A DNA stretch of 64,000 nt from Gammaproteobacteria bacterium 42_54_T18 (GTDB taxonomy: Bacteria > Pseudomonadota > Gammaproteobacteria > Pseudomonadales > Ketobacteraceae). The notes under the pieces are model-generated. The model saw only the letters and a list, made by a program, of their open reading frames with translations, ran no database searches and was not told the origin of the DNA. Location of the stretch: NCBI GenBank assembly GCA_002163245.1, contig MAAL01000050.1:1-64000 (forward strand), read 5' to 3'. A program made the position numbers and the translations under genes. Shown here in pieces: positions 1 to 8,355 of this stretch (the stretch's first letter is position 1; each line of letters starts with the position of its first letter).

Positions 1-116
1 AAACGTAATACAGGTGGGTCGTGCGATATCGGCCTTCAGAGGGCTTGAGCTGTATGATGGGAAACTATCACGTACAGTTCTTAGGGGGCGAAGGGTCGTA
101 AGGCCCTTAGCTACCC
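1..116 (+). mobile_element. Group II intron, 3' end (domains V and VI)
   Basis: Positions 47-80 form a canonical 34-nt group II domain V hairpin: 47-53 pair with 74-80, there is an internal bulge, and a GAAA tetraloop lies at 61-64. Domain VI follows at about 85-116, with AAGGGTC/GGCCCTT arms around a GTAA loop and an unpaired A at 109, in the usual branch-point position 7-8 nt from the 3' end near 116. The rest of the ribozyme and any reverse transcriptase lie left of the window. The intron runs on the + strand, antisense to the dehydrogenase it interrupts. Its class cannot be fixed from this piece. Confidence 0.85.
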
Positions 117-1056
117 GGTCAATTAGCTCGGCAACGGTCGTGAGTAATTCATGTTGTTTTTGCATATCCCATGTGTTGAACATTGAACGGGTAAACATAA
201 ATTCCCAATGCAAAGAAATGGATTTTACTTTGAGTTTCATGATATCGATGTTTGATGGGGCATCAATTAGCGCTAGCTTGCCTTGGGGAGCTAGCACTTC
301 CACGAGTTGATCAAAGTGTTGATCTGTATGGGTGAGGCTAATAACGTGAGTAACGTTATCGATACCGATAGTTTGTAGTTGTGGGAGCAGTGGTTGATGG
401 TGGTTAATGACATGGTCAGCACCTAATTCATTGACCCAGGCTTGGCTTTTTGGTTTTGATGCGGTGCCAATTACAGTGGCGTTGGTAAGCTTTGCCGCCA
501 ACTGGGTTAATATCGAACCCACACCACCTGCGGCCCCCATAATTAAGATACGAGGTTGAGGGGACCCTGGTTCGATTGTTTGAGGGCCGAGCTCTGGGGT
601 GTTGCTTATGCCAGTGGGTATTAAGGGGGTAAAACCCAGGCGGTCAAAAAGTAACTCCCAGGCAGTTATACTTGTTAATGGCATAGCGGCGGCTTCTGCG
701 TTGGATAAGGTTTTGGGCTTTAAGCCGGCAATGCGTTCATCCACCAACTGGTATTCTTTATTTGATCCGTCACGGGTGATATCACCAGCATACCAAATCT
801 GATCACCTACTTTAAAAAGCTCCGTGAGTTCGCCTGTGGCTATGACTTCACCTACCGCATCCCAACCGAGTATCTTATGTTGTCCGTTGTTAGGTTCAGA
901 GGAGGCGCGTACTTTGGCATCTACTGGGTTTATCGATACAGCTTGCACTTTCACTAATAAATCACGCTCTAGGGCTTGGGGCATGGGTAGTTCAATGTCA
1001 ATTAAGGCGTCTTTTTGCTCAATTGCTTGAGGCTGTAAGTAACCGGTAGCTTTCAT
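117..1056 (-). pseudogene. Zinc-type alcohol dehydrogenase/quinone oxidoreductase, 3' end cut by intron
   Basis: Reading leftward from the ATG at 1056 gives an unbroken medium-chain dehydrogenase/reductase protein with a GroES-like N-terminal half (IELPMPQALERDLLVKVQA) and a Rossmann half with the nucleotide-binding loop MGAAGGVGS. It resembles the zinc-binding alcohol dehydrogenase/NADPH:quinone reductase family. Homology continues to TTVAELID at about position 119. The frame then runs into intron sequence instead of the last 20-odd residues these enzymes normally carry. The reading frame stays open to the window edge, so a chimeric tail is encoded unless the gene resumes beyond the intron. 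The intron is antisense, so splicing cannot restore the dehydrogenase mRNA. It is probably inactive. A RBS-like AGAGGAT lies just upstream of the ATG. Confidence 0.8.
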
Positions 1057-1443
1057 TTATAATCCTCTGTTTTAACGGTGTAAGGTTATTGTTGATGATA
1101 TCATGGAGTAATACCCTGATTTATCCATCAATTTATTATTCGGTTTTTTTCTACCGACTCCGATAATAATGAGAGAAACGAGAATTATAAATTAGGAGTC
1201 TCCGGTAATTGTCAGGGAAAATTTGTTCAGTTCTTAGAAGGTTGATCACTCAGTCCCGAGGTAGTTGACCTATCTCAGCTTTTTTGGTGATTTTTTTCGC
1301 TTTCAAAATAGGACATATTTACCTTAATTTCTCTGTTGAAATTTCATCTCCTCTGCAATAATTGTTTTACAAATTCAGCAACACAACGACGTTGCCATTC
1401 CACACTGACGTATTTTATAACACAATGAAAAAGGGTTTTTGAC
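1057..1443. other. Intergenic region between dehydrogenase and hcp
   Basis: This is a 387-nt spacer between divergent genes with no convincing ORF. It holds the putative hcp promoter listed separately and an imperfect stem (TTATTATTCGG at about 1133 with CCGATAATAA at about 1160) whose role is unclear. AT-rich stretches near 1280-1300 could belong to promoters in either direction. Confidence 0.5.
1392..1421 (+). promoter_or_regulatory. Putative sigma-70 promoter of hcp
   Basis: TTGCCA at 1392-1397 and TATAAC at 1416-1421 are separated by 18 nt. They lie 23 nt upstream of the hcp start codon, which has a purine-rich AAAAAGGG ahead of it. This is a motif match by eye only. Confidence 0.35.
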
Positions 1444-1926
1444 ATGGCTATTTATTTGGAAATAGAAGGTATCGAGGGAAACATCACAGCGAAGGGATAT
1501 GAGAAAATGATTGAAATCTCTAGCTTCAACTGGGGTGTGGGAAGAGCGATTTCTCAGAATGCAGGGCGAATGGCCAACCGTGAAGCTTCTCGACCTAGCA
1601 TTAGCGAAATCACCTTAACTAAGGTGGTTGATAAAGCGACTCCGTTGATAGTCCAGGAATCTACTATCGGTACTAAAGGTAAAAAAGTATTGATCCATTT
1701 TGTTACCACCGGTGGGGATCAACTGGAAGAGTTTTTAACTTACACTTTAGAAGATACATTAATTAGCAGTTACTCGATTGGAGCATCTGGAGACGGTGAG
1801 CCTGGTGAAACAATCTCTCTAAGTTTTTCATTGTTTGAAGTGGCGTTTACTGAAGCGGGTGAAACCAACGCTCGTAGTGGAAAAGGCCGTTTCGGTTACG
1901 ATATTGCTCAAGCGAAAAAAGCGTAA
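1444..1926 (+). CDS. hcp: Hcp family type VI secretion tube protein
   Basis: The 160-residue protein has the size and beta-rich pattern of Hcp (DUF796/PF05638). It starts MAIYLEIEGIEGNITAKGYE, contains the internal SSFNWGVGR segment, and has the ISEITLTKVVDKATPLI strand followed by the family's LEDTLISSYSIGASGDGEP region. Hcp forms hexameric rings that stack into the T6SS inner tube, and it can carry small effectors in its lumen. No sheath, baseplate or ATPase gene is present in the window, so this is an orphan Hcp locus. The next gene starts 39 nt downstream on the same strand and is probably co-transcribed, which suggests an Hcp-dependent cargo. Confidence 0.9.
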   Translation: MAIYLEIEGIEGNITAKGYEKMIEISSFNWGVGRAISQNAGRMANREASRPSISEITLTKVVDKATPLIVQESTIGTKGKKVLIHFVTTGGDQLEEFLTYTLEDTLISSYSIGASGDGEPGETISLSFSLFEVAFTEAGETNARSGKGRFGYDIAQAKKA

Positions 1927-1965
1927 GTTAATTTTAATTAAATTTTTTATAAGGGGATGTGCGTC

Positions 1966-2616
1966 ATGCCAAGCGGAAATGATGCCGGTACTTTCGGGTT
2001 AGCAACAATAAACTGTGCATATTGCGCAGTGGGTGGTCTATTCGGAAAGCCAGCTAGCGAAATTATTCAAAAAGTATATGCAATGATGGGGAAGGGGATA
2101 CCTTCCGGCGGCGAAGAAGATGGGTTTGGCTTGTTGTCATATAAGGTTAGTGATACGAAAAAATCTTTTAGTCAGCTGTCAAATTATGAACCTTTGGAGC
2201 GCCAAATTATAGGTATGCGATATTTTTTGCAGAAAATAGGTGCATCAACGGATTTGTTAGGGACGGCGCGTACACCTTTAACATTTCCGGAAGCTCAAAA
2301 GTTGATGAAAGGTAAGCCTGAGGGAACGCGTTTTCTTGCTGTAGCTGGAGATGCGGATATGGGGACATTTTTGACGACGCTGGTTCATTGGACAGTTGGG
2401 CAAGTGCAAAGTGGTGTGCCAACCTTCTATGATCACCAGCTAAATGTGACTAATTCTGATGTGTGGAAAGCGATCACAATTAAAATGGGAAATAGTGGCA
2501 TTACACCGCCGGATTCTGCGGGAACAAAGACTTCCACAGAACCCTTGGGGCCACTGAATCAAGAGCTAGATGAAGATGATAAGCGGTGTGTCATCATCGT
2601 AGTTAACCCTGCATAG
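1966..2616 (+). CDS. Putative Hcp-linked papain-fold cysteine effector
   Basis: The 216-residue protein has no signal peptide. Its N-terminal INCAYCAVGGLFGKPASEI motif and the later LVHWTVGQV...FYDHQ segment match the Cys/His/Asp-Gln layout of papain-fold (Tox-PL-like) toxins and deamidases. Candidate residues from this start are C17, H141, D156 and Q158. The ATG at 1966 is preferred because AAGGGG at 1951-1956 lies 9 nt upstream. The in-frame ATG at 1957 abuts that site with no spacing. The gene sits directly after hcp, as cargo effectors often do. No small immunity-like ORF follows; the next gene is on the opposite strand. The assignment comes from motif pattern and context and is not a confident family match. 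Confidence 0.55.
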   Translation: MPSGNDAGTFGLATINCAYCAVGGLFGKPASEIIQKVYAMMGKGIPSGGEEDGFGLLSYKVSDTKKSFSQLSNYEPLERQIIGMRYFLQKIGASTDLLGTARTPLTFPEAQKLMKGKPEGTRFLAVAGDADMGTFLTTLVHWTVGQVQSGVPTFYDHQLNVTNSDVWKAITIKMGNSGITPPDSAGTKTSTEPLGPLNQELDEDDKRCVIIVVNPA

Positions 2617-2729
2617 GAATTGACTGTTATTGCGATTCTCATTCAGTGAGGCGTTTGCTTAGTCCTTTAATGGCAAGTAAAGGTTGATATGGCCTGTCTA
2701 CCTCAACCTTTACTTGCAACTCAAATAAA

Positions 2730-4304
2730 TCACCACGTCGGTAGATGAGTTCCAAATGCGACTGAGGGGTGTCGGTATCGCTCTTTGATTTTTGGGTTTT
2801 TAAAGTGTATTGGGATCTTAAGAGAACTGATTTCGCCAAAGTCTGAGCGTTGTACCTGTAAAAACTGCTTTGCTTCTTTCAAAGAACTAAAATCCAACAA
2901 ATTTGAACCAAATACGTTCGTCAATTGGCTTCGATGAGGCTTGTCCCGATAACCAAATTTCATTGTCCACATAGCCGCCTGTGCTAGGGATACCTTCACA
3001 TGAAATGAACCACCTTCTTCCTGGCGACGCTGCAGAGCGGTCAAGATACCCGCTACCGCTAGAAACGCACAGATATAGTCGTTAGGGGCTGACATGGGGA
3101 CTAAGCTGGGTTTTTGGTCCATGCTAGATGTTAAACCGCTGTGAGCTAAGGAGTAGCCAGTTGCGGCTTGAGCCAAAGAGTCATACCCGCCACGATCAGA
3201 CCAAGGCCCTGGTCCGTAGCAGCTAATAGAAACGTAGATCATGCCATTAGGGTTTAGAGCGGTAGTGCTTAGGGGGTCGAGCCCCAACGAGTTTAATGCT
3301 CCGGGTCGATAAGAATTAATCAATATATCTGCACTTTTAGCTAAAGTTCTCAGCTCTTCCTGCTGCTTAGTATCTCGAAAGTCCAAGTTGGCGCTACGTT
3401 TCCCCTGGTTTTCGACTTGTGAAAAAAAGGGATAAAACGGTAAGTGGGGGGCTGTTATTTTAAGGCATTCTGCACCGTATGCACTCAGGATACGAGCACA
3501 TGCAGGCCCTGCTAAAACACGTGTAATGTCCAGTACACGTAAATCTTCAAGGGGGGAGTTATAGGTGTTTTCCGCTTTCAACGGTTTTCCGTCACGTATT
3601 TTTTCTATTTCTACGCATGGGTGTTGTAATAAAGATTTCCCGTGCGGATGTATAGACCACTCCTCTGGCGTCCTAAAAAGGGTGCCAAGAGCATTTGCCT
3701 TGGCAAGTTGATCTTCGAGTTCTTGTGCGTTTCGCCGGCCTATACTTTTCTTAATATCAAATCTTCTTGTCGTGCTACCCAATGCAGCTTTGATTGCATT
3801 ACAGTTGAAATTACCGTGCGTATGAAACCATTTTTGATCAGCATTTCTTTCGATGCGACAAAAAGGCAAGGTTTTTAGAATACCCAATTGGGAGTGTTGT
3901 TTTATTGAAGGTAGTGTTAGAGAAGATCTAACAATACCTTTGCCATTAACTTGTGCGGCAAATACTCCCATTAAAAACAACTCACTTTGTCGAACGCTTA
4001 TTACTATCCCCTTGTCTTCTAAACCTCGTTTTAAGGCGAATGCTGAAAACAAATGACCACAAGCCGCAATCACCGTAGCTGCTGCTCTGCCAATGTGAAG
4101 GGGAGTTGGAATTACAGGAGTGTCATCAATGAAATCTACAAGAGGTGGGTGATAATCAATGCAGCCAATTTCTTCCAATAGTGATGATACGGACTCGTGA
4201 AGATCATCGCTTCTACTTAATGCCCAGGGGATCTCAGGCTGGGCGGGTTCTAGGGGCCGGGCTTTCGATTGAAAATCATTGTGTTGTCGATGCTCGTAAG
4301 ACAT
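2730..4304 (-). CDS. CaiB/BaiF family III CoA-transferase
   Basis: The 524-residue protein has a family III CoA-transferase core in its second half: LRVLDITRVLAGPACAR, then ADILINSYRPGALNSLGLD, and GGYDSLAQAATGYS with a candidate catalytic Asp. It ends with RYRHPSVAFGTHLPTW, which looks like a natural C-terminus. The first 230 residues are a diverged second lobe (IGRAAATVIAACGHLFSAF), giving the ~500-residue two-lobe form instead of the common 400-residue one. Such enzymes move CoA between organic acids, often in carnitine, bile-acid or branched-acid catabolism. It is probably transcribed with the fadL-like gene 43 nt upstream, which suggests activation of an imported acid. The substrate is unknown. 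Confidence 0.8.
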   Translation of the reverse strand: MSYEHRQHNDFQSKARPLEPAQPEIPWALSRSDDLHESVSSLLEEIGCIDYHPPLVDFIDDTPVIPTPLHIGRAAATVIAACGHLFSAFALKRGLEDKGIVISVRQSELFLMGVFAAQVNGKGIVRSSLTLPSIKQHSQLGILKTLPFCRIERNADQKWFHTHGNFNCNAIKAALGSTTRRFDIKKSIGRRNAQELEDQLAKANALGTLFRTPEEWSIHPHGKSLLQHPCVEIEKIRDGKPLKAENTYNSPLEDLRVLDITRVLAGPACARILSAYGAECLKITAPHLPFYPFFSQVENQGKRSANLDFRDTKQQEELRTLAKSADILINSYRPGALNSLGLDPLSTTALNPNGMIYVSISCYGPGPWSDRGGYDSLAQAATGYSLAHSGLTSSMDQKPSLVPMSAPNDYICAFLAVAGILTALQRRQEEGGSFHVKVSLAQAAMWTMKFGYRDKPHRSQLTNVFGSNLLDFSSLKEAKQFLQVQRSDFGEISSLKIPIHFKNPKIKERYRHPSVAFGTHLPTW

Positions 4305-4346
4305 TAAGTGGTATCCTGCTGGTTTTTCTAATACGTATAAGGAATA

Positions 4347-5924
4347 TTATAGCTTCGTTTCGTAACTAAATTCGAAGAGGGTCGCTTGGAAGTTTGTACT
4401 TACATCCAAGCCTGCACTAGGATTTAGGCCTTCGGAATGATGGTCGGGATCGTTTCCATTTGTACTGCTGCCCGCTGGAATATATTCTTCACTATTCATA
4501 AAGCCGAGTGCAAATTCTAGAGTGGTATCTTTATCGTACTTATAGGCACAGCCTACGCTATACAAAATAGCGTCGCCGATGGGGATAAGAAAGTCACGTT
4601 TATCTTTAGGGATTCCTGAACTTCTGGGTTCATAACCAAATCGTAAGCTTAGTTGGTCAGAGTATTGATATTCTAAACCCATGCTCCAGTCCAATGTATC
4701 CTCGTAGCCACGCGGAATTGTTAAACCATCCGCATTAGAAACAGGGGTTTCTAGTAGGTCCAGTAATTCAACCGGTTCATCGAACGTGAATCCCCATTCA
4801 TCCCAAGCACTCATTTCGGTCCATTTTAGATCGATGTTAACTTTCAGGCTTGGCGTAACTCGCATTGAAAGGCCGATTGCCAAATGTTGTGGTAATTCAA
4901 GAACAAATTTTCCCTTTCGATTAATTTGATAGTTCCCGGGTATAAGTTCTAGTGAGCGTGAAAATTCATCGAATAATGGATTTGATGATGCGACGCCTGA
5001 AAGAAAGCTTGCCACACTGTCAGATAATTTAACGTTAACATCGCCCTCGAGCGTATCTGAGGCCGAGCTCTGATACACCATACCCATAGTTAGCCATGGC
5101 GTAACGTCCCATAGAAAACCAAGGTTGTAGGTAAAAGATAAGTTCTTTTCTAGATCAGCCTCTAAATCAAAAATGGGTAAATATGGACTAAGGGAGCCTT
5201 CACATATATTAATATGATCTTCAATATCCGTCTGAGTACACAAAAGGCTTGTAACTGAATGTGCGTATGCCAATTTTAAATTTGGCAGCCGGACTGATAG
5301 ATCTAATCCGGTCCCTACATAAGATAACCCAATGCCGATACCAAAAGAAAAACTATCACTTATTCGCAACGAGATGGTTGGGGATAGAAACGTAATCCTC
5401 GAAATGCCTATTGATTTACCGTAAAAGATGCCGGGATCGTCGTCATCTCGAGTGTAACCCAAAACAAGAGGCGCATACACAGCGGTCCCTATGGCTAAAT
5501 TATTTTCAGGTGAAACATATGCTGCCCCACCTAATGCTGCCGCAAGAATCGGTGTTTCTGTTATACCGAGAAACGGGAGGTAAATAGCAAATTTATCTAT
5601 TTCGCTTTCAGAGTCGGCATAGGGGTCAGTAGTATTTAAGAAATCTTCATTTTCTCTATAAGCAGCATTACGTTTGAACTCACCGCCGATGTTTACAGCC
5701 CCGGTTAAAAATTTGATATTTTTTGTGGATTGTTTAAGTCGAATTAATCCCGCCGGATTGAAGTGAATTGAGTCAATTCCGGGTGGGTCTGCCGTTACAG
5801 AATTTCCTAGGCTAAGCGCTTTCGGGTTGCCGATAAAAAGATTTTGTGCGAGTTGTGCTTGTGATAAAGATGGCGTGAAAAGGAGCGTCAATATGAGGAA
5901 TGTACGCAGTAGCGATATAGGCAT
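4347..5924 (-). CDS. FadL/TodX-family outer-membrane transport protein
   Basis: The 525-residue protein starts with a Sec signal peptide (about residues 1-24, ending SLSQAQ). The typical FadL plug region follows: GNPKALSLGNSVTADPPGID and HFNPAGLIRL (the NPAG motif of the family). The remainder is a beta-barrel pattern ending in the aromatic/hydrophobic strand ATLFEFSYETKL. FadL proteins carry long-chain fatty acids or other hydrophobic molecules across the outer membrane. AGGA lies 11 nt before the start. The CoA-transferase gene follows in the same direction and an AraC regulator precedes it. This fits an uptake-plus-activation operon. Confidence 0.9.
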   Translation of the reverse strand: MPISLLRTFLILTLLFTPSLSQAQLAQNLFIGNPKALSLGNSVTADPPGIDSIHFNPAGLIRLKQSTKNIKFLTGAVNIGGEFKRNAAYRENEDFLNTTDPYADSESEIDKFAIYLPFLGITETPILAAALGGAAYVSPENNLAIGTAVYAPLVLGYTRDDDDPGIFYGKSIGISRITFLSPTISLRISDSFSFGIGIGLSYVGTGLDLSVRLPNLKLAYAHSVTSLLCTQTDIEDHINICEGSLSPYLPIFDLEADLEKNLSFTYNLGFLWDVTPWLTMGMVYQSSASDTLEGDVNVKLSDSVASFLSGVASSNPLFDEFSRSLELIPGNYQINRKGKFVLELPQHLAIGLSMRVTPSLKVNIDLKWTEMSAWDEWGFTFDEPVELLDLLETPVSNADGLTIPRGYEDTLDWSMGLEYQYSDQLSLRFGYEPRSSGIPKDKRDFLIPIGDAILYSVGCAYKYDKDTTLEFALGFMNSEEYIPAGSSTNGNDPDHHSEGLNPSAGLDVSTNFQATLFEFSYETKL

Positions 5925-6110
5925 GTGGTAAGTGTCCTAAGAACATTAGCGAGGCCATGCCGACCGAATTTCGCCGCCGCTTTGCTCTTTTATTATATTT
6001 TTTATAGTGGCATCAGCATTCGAGGTGGCCAAGTTACATTTCTATGATGAAAATGTATTGATCGTGGGAACAAGTTTATTGTCTAAATGTGAAAGCGGGG
6101 GAGGTGAGAA

Positions 6111-6144
6111 GGGGAGTGTGGGGAGTGTAGGGAGTGATAAGGGG
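6111..6144 (+). repeat. G-rich tandem tract, possible G-quadruplex
   Basis: Four G-runs (GGGG, GGGG, GGG, GGGG) are separated by AGTGT, AGTGTA and AGTGATAA in an approximate GGGAGTGT tandem repeat. The tract lies between the stop codon of the AraC gene and the fadL-like gene, with the G-rich strand opposite to the transcripts. One loop is 8 nt, slightly beyond the usual quadruplex rule. Confidence 0.5.
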
Positions 6145-7182
6145 TCAGTGAGGTTGAGTTTCTTGCCTCCTATAACATAAGGGCGTCTGCATGAACTTTT
6201 TTTTGAACCACTTGGAAAAAGAAGATTGTTCTGAAAATCCCAGTAATAACGCTACGTCCAACAGCGTTAGTTGAGGATCTTGTAGATAATCTTTTGCAAA
6301 TTCCTTTCGAACACTATCAACGATGCTCTTATAGCAGTAGTTATGCTTTTTTAATTGATATTGTAAGGTTCTGCTTGTGATACCAAGAGATTTTGATGTT
6401 GTTTCAATGGTTATATCACCTTTTGCTAAGTTACCTTTTAGTATCGATATAACTTCGGTAATAATTTCTGGTTGATGACTCTCCATAACTTTTAGCTGAT
6501 GATAGGCTTTGGCGAGCAGCTGTTTGTGTGTTTCGGGTTCATGATAGAGTATTTCAAGATTAAGGAATTCTACAGGGAAGATAATTTGAGTATATTCTTG
6601 AGAAAATAGAATTTCCCCACCAAAGATTGCATTATACGCATCTATACAAGGAGGGCGTTCATAATTGAGATGGACATTAACACGTAAAGTTTTTTGGTTT
6701 GTATAACGTTTGATGGCAGTACACCAGCATGCGAGCGTAAGCTGTGCTAACGTTCGATTATCTCGCCCCTCTCTAGGCAGCAACTTAACATGTATTTTTC
6801 CTCCGAGCAGGCTAGCAGTAATATCACTAGACTTGATGATTAAGTCCCCTACTCGGCGCAATGCGAGAGCGGCTTCTGCTAATGTCTTCGATGTTAGTGC
6901 GACATAAGAAACGATTCCCCAATGTTTAGGTGTCGCTTCGGCGGATACTTTTAAAGGTAATTCGTGATCTCCAGTAGAGCGAATAGCCTCTTCTAATAGC
7001 TCTTCCCAATATTTTACCGAAAGCCTGTCTTCAAGGGATGCCGCTTGAAGTGGTTTAAGCATTTCCTCCGGTAAAACCTTGCTGGAATCCTGGTAATGAT
7101 TGTCTAAATAGTCAATGAGTGAATAAATATATCCAGCTCTAACGCCATCGTTAGTTAATGTCATTTCCAAAAATAATTCCAT
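6145..7182 (-). CDS. AraC family transcriptional regulator
   Basis: The 345-residue protein has the N-terminal arabinose-binding-type ligand domain found in OruR-like regulators (about residues 20-215, with HWGIVSYVALTSKTLAEAALAL). A C-terminal AraC double helix-turn-helix follows at about 245-340 (LGITSRTLQYQLKKHNYCYK and LLDVALLLGFSEQSSFSKWFKKKF). It lies upstream of and parallel to the fadL-like and CoA-transferase genes. It is divergent from the lipase gene, sharing an intergenic region that contains a 19-bp palindrome. It is a good candidate regulator of both lipid units; the inducer is unknown. Confidence 0.85.
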   Translation of the reverse strand: MELFLEMTLTNDGVRAGYIYSLIDYLDNHYQDSSKVLPEEMLKPLQAASLEDRLSVKYWEELLEEAIRSTGDHELPLKVSAEATPKHWGIVSYVALTSKTLAEAALALRRVGDLIIKSSDITASLLGGKIHVKLLPREGRDNRTLAQLTLACWCTAIKRYTNQKTLRVNVHLNYERPPCIDAYNAIFGGEILFSQEYTQIIFPVEFLNLEILYHEPETHKQLLAKAYHQLKVMESHQPEIITEVISILKGNLAKGDITIETTSKSLGITSRTLQYQLKKHNYCYKSIVDSVRKEFAKDYLQDPQLTLLDVALLLGFSEQSSFSKWFKKKFMQTPLCYRRQETQPH

Positions 7183-7229
7183 ATTATTGCTTTTATGGCG
7201 TCGACAAGAACATAAATTGATAGATTAGT

Positions 7230-7248
7230 CAAAAACATTATGTTTTTG
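7230..7248. promoter_or_regulatory. 19-bp near-perfect palindrome, candidate operator
   Basis: Two perfect 9-bp arms (CAAAAACAT and ATGTTTTTG) are separated by one base. The site lies between the divergent AraC gene (starts 7182) and the lipase gene (starts 7341), suitable for control of both promoters. Confidence 0.5.
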
Positions 7249-7340
7249 GTCAATACAAATAGGCCCACTAGCGACAAAATGCGTTCCGCAGGATGAAAGT
7301 AGCATTTTCGGCAATTCTAGTAAAAACAAAGGCCAAATTC

Positions 7341-8354
7341 ATGAATACAATACAACAATATTTTTCGATATTATTCATCCTTATATGCTTAGCTATTAGT
7401 ACAAGCACCTACGCTGGCTACGCGACAACCAAGTACCCAGTGGTGTTTGTTCATGGTGTTTTTACTGGAAAGAACGTATTGGGGATAGTGCCGAGTTGGT
7501 ATGGTATTCCTGAAAAGCTAAAACGATTCGGTAACAATAAGATATTTGTTGCTAACGTAGCTGCTACGGGTGGGCCCAGCGTGAGAGTGCCGCAGCTTTC
7601 AGCGTATATTGATGATGTACTAACACAATCAGGGGCGACTAAAGTGCACCTAATTGGCCACAGCCAGGGCGGTATGACGATAAGGGCTTATTCCGCTTTT
7701 TATCCTGAACGTGTGGCGTCTTTAACATCAATTTCGAGCCCTAACCACGGTACAAAGGCTGCTGACGTCGCCTGGGAAATATATCTTGGACTTAATGAAT
7801 TATCACCGGAATTGGTCAATGTTGTTGTGTCTTTTGTTGAATTTCTGGGTTGGACCCACGGACTGTTGAGTGGCGATAGTTTAGAACAAGATGTTATGCC
7901 AGCCTTCTACAACGTAACGACACAAGGAGCGTTAGAGTTTGGAAGGGAAGTGTCATCCTATGGTTGGTCAGAGGACTGTAATGCCTCTAGAGATACCTAT
8001 GTGTCAGGGCGTACTAAGAATATAAACGGGTTAGACGTTAGTTATGCATTCCCTGTTTATTCATGGAGTGGTAAAGGAGCCCCAATGAATTTATTTAAAT
8101 CAGGGGAGGATTTCTTGGACCCATCGGCGTATATACTCACAGCAGCTTATTGGGCTAATAGAACAATATTGAATGAAGGCCCTAATGATGGCGTTGTGAG
8201 TACTTGTAGTAATCGACTGGGTAAAGTTATATCAGAAAATTATTACTGGTCTCATTTTGATGAAGTAAACCACGTCCTTGGCTTGACGCCCAATCCAGAT
8301 CCCCGGTCAGTAATGTTGACACATATGAACAGACTTAAGAATAAAGGTCTTTAA
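7341..8354 (+). CDS. Secreted triacylglycerol lipase (family I, Lif-dependent type)
   Basis: From the ATG at 7341 the protein has 337 residues and a Sec signal peptide ending TSTYAG. The more upstream in-frame ATG at 7293 would add 16 residues ahead of the signal peptide and has no spaced RBS. The mature part starts KYPVVFVHGV (oxyanion region) and has the nucleophile motif GHSQGG (S108). D283 in PNDGVV and H306 in SHFDEVNH complete the triad. C213 and C289 match the conserved disulfide of Pseudomonas/Burkholderia-type lipases. This class needs a membrane foldase, and the very next gene is that foldase. The lipase hydrolyses long-chain triglycerides outside the cell, probably after type II secretion. 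Confidence 0.92.
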   Translation: MNTIQQYFSILFILICLAISTSTYAGYATTKYPVVFVHGVFTGKNVLGIVPSWYGIPEKLKRFGNNKIFVANVAATGGPSVRVPQLSAYIDDVLTQSGATKVHLIGHSQGGMTIRAYSAFYPERVASLTSISSPNHGTKAADVAWEIYLGLNELSPELVNVVVSFVEFLGWTHGLLSGDSLEQDVMPAFYNVTTQGALEFGREVSSYGWSEDCNASRDTYVSGRTKNINGLDVSYAFPVYSWSGKGAPMNLFKSGEDFLDPSAYILTAAYWANRTILNEGPNDGVVSTCSNRLGKVISENYYWSHFDEVNHVLGLTPNPDPRSVMLTHMNRLKNKGL

Positions 8355-8355
8355 T

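Noticed and set aside
14-310. 98-codon plus-strand open frame at the left edge
   Set aside because: It runs through intron domains V/VI and antisense to the dehydrogenase, and shows no protein pattern.
2639-2839. 66-codon minus-strand frame overlapping the end of the CoA-transferase
   Set aside because: The CoA-transferase already ends with a natural family C-terminus, so this is not a frameshifted tail.
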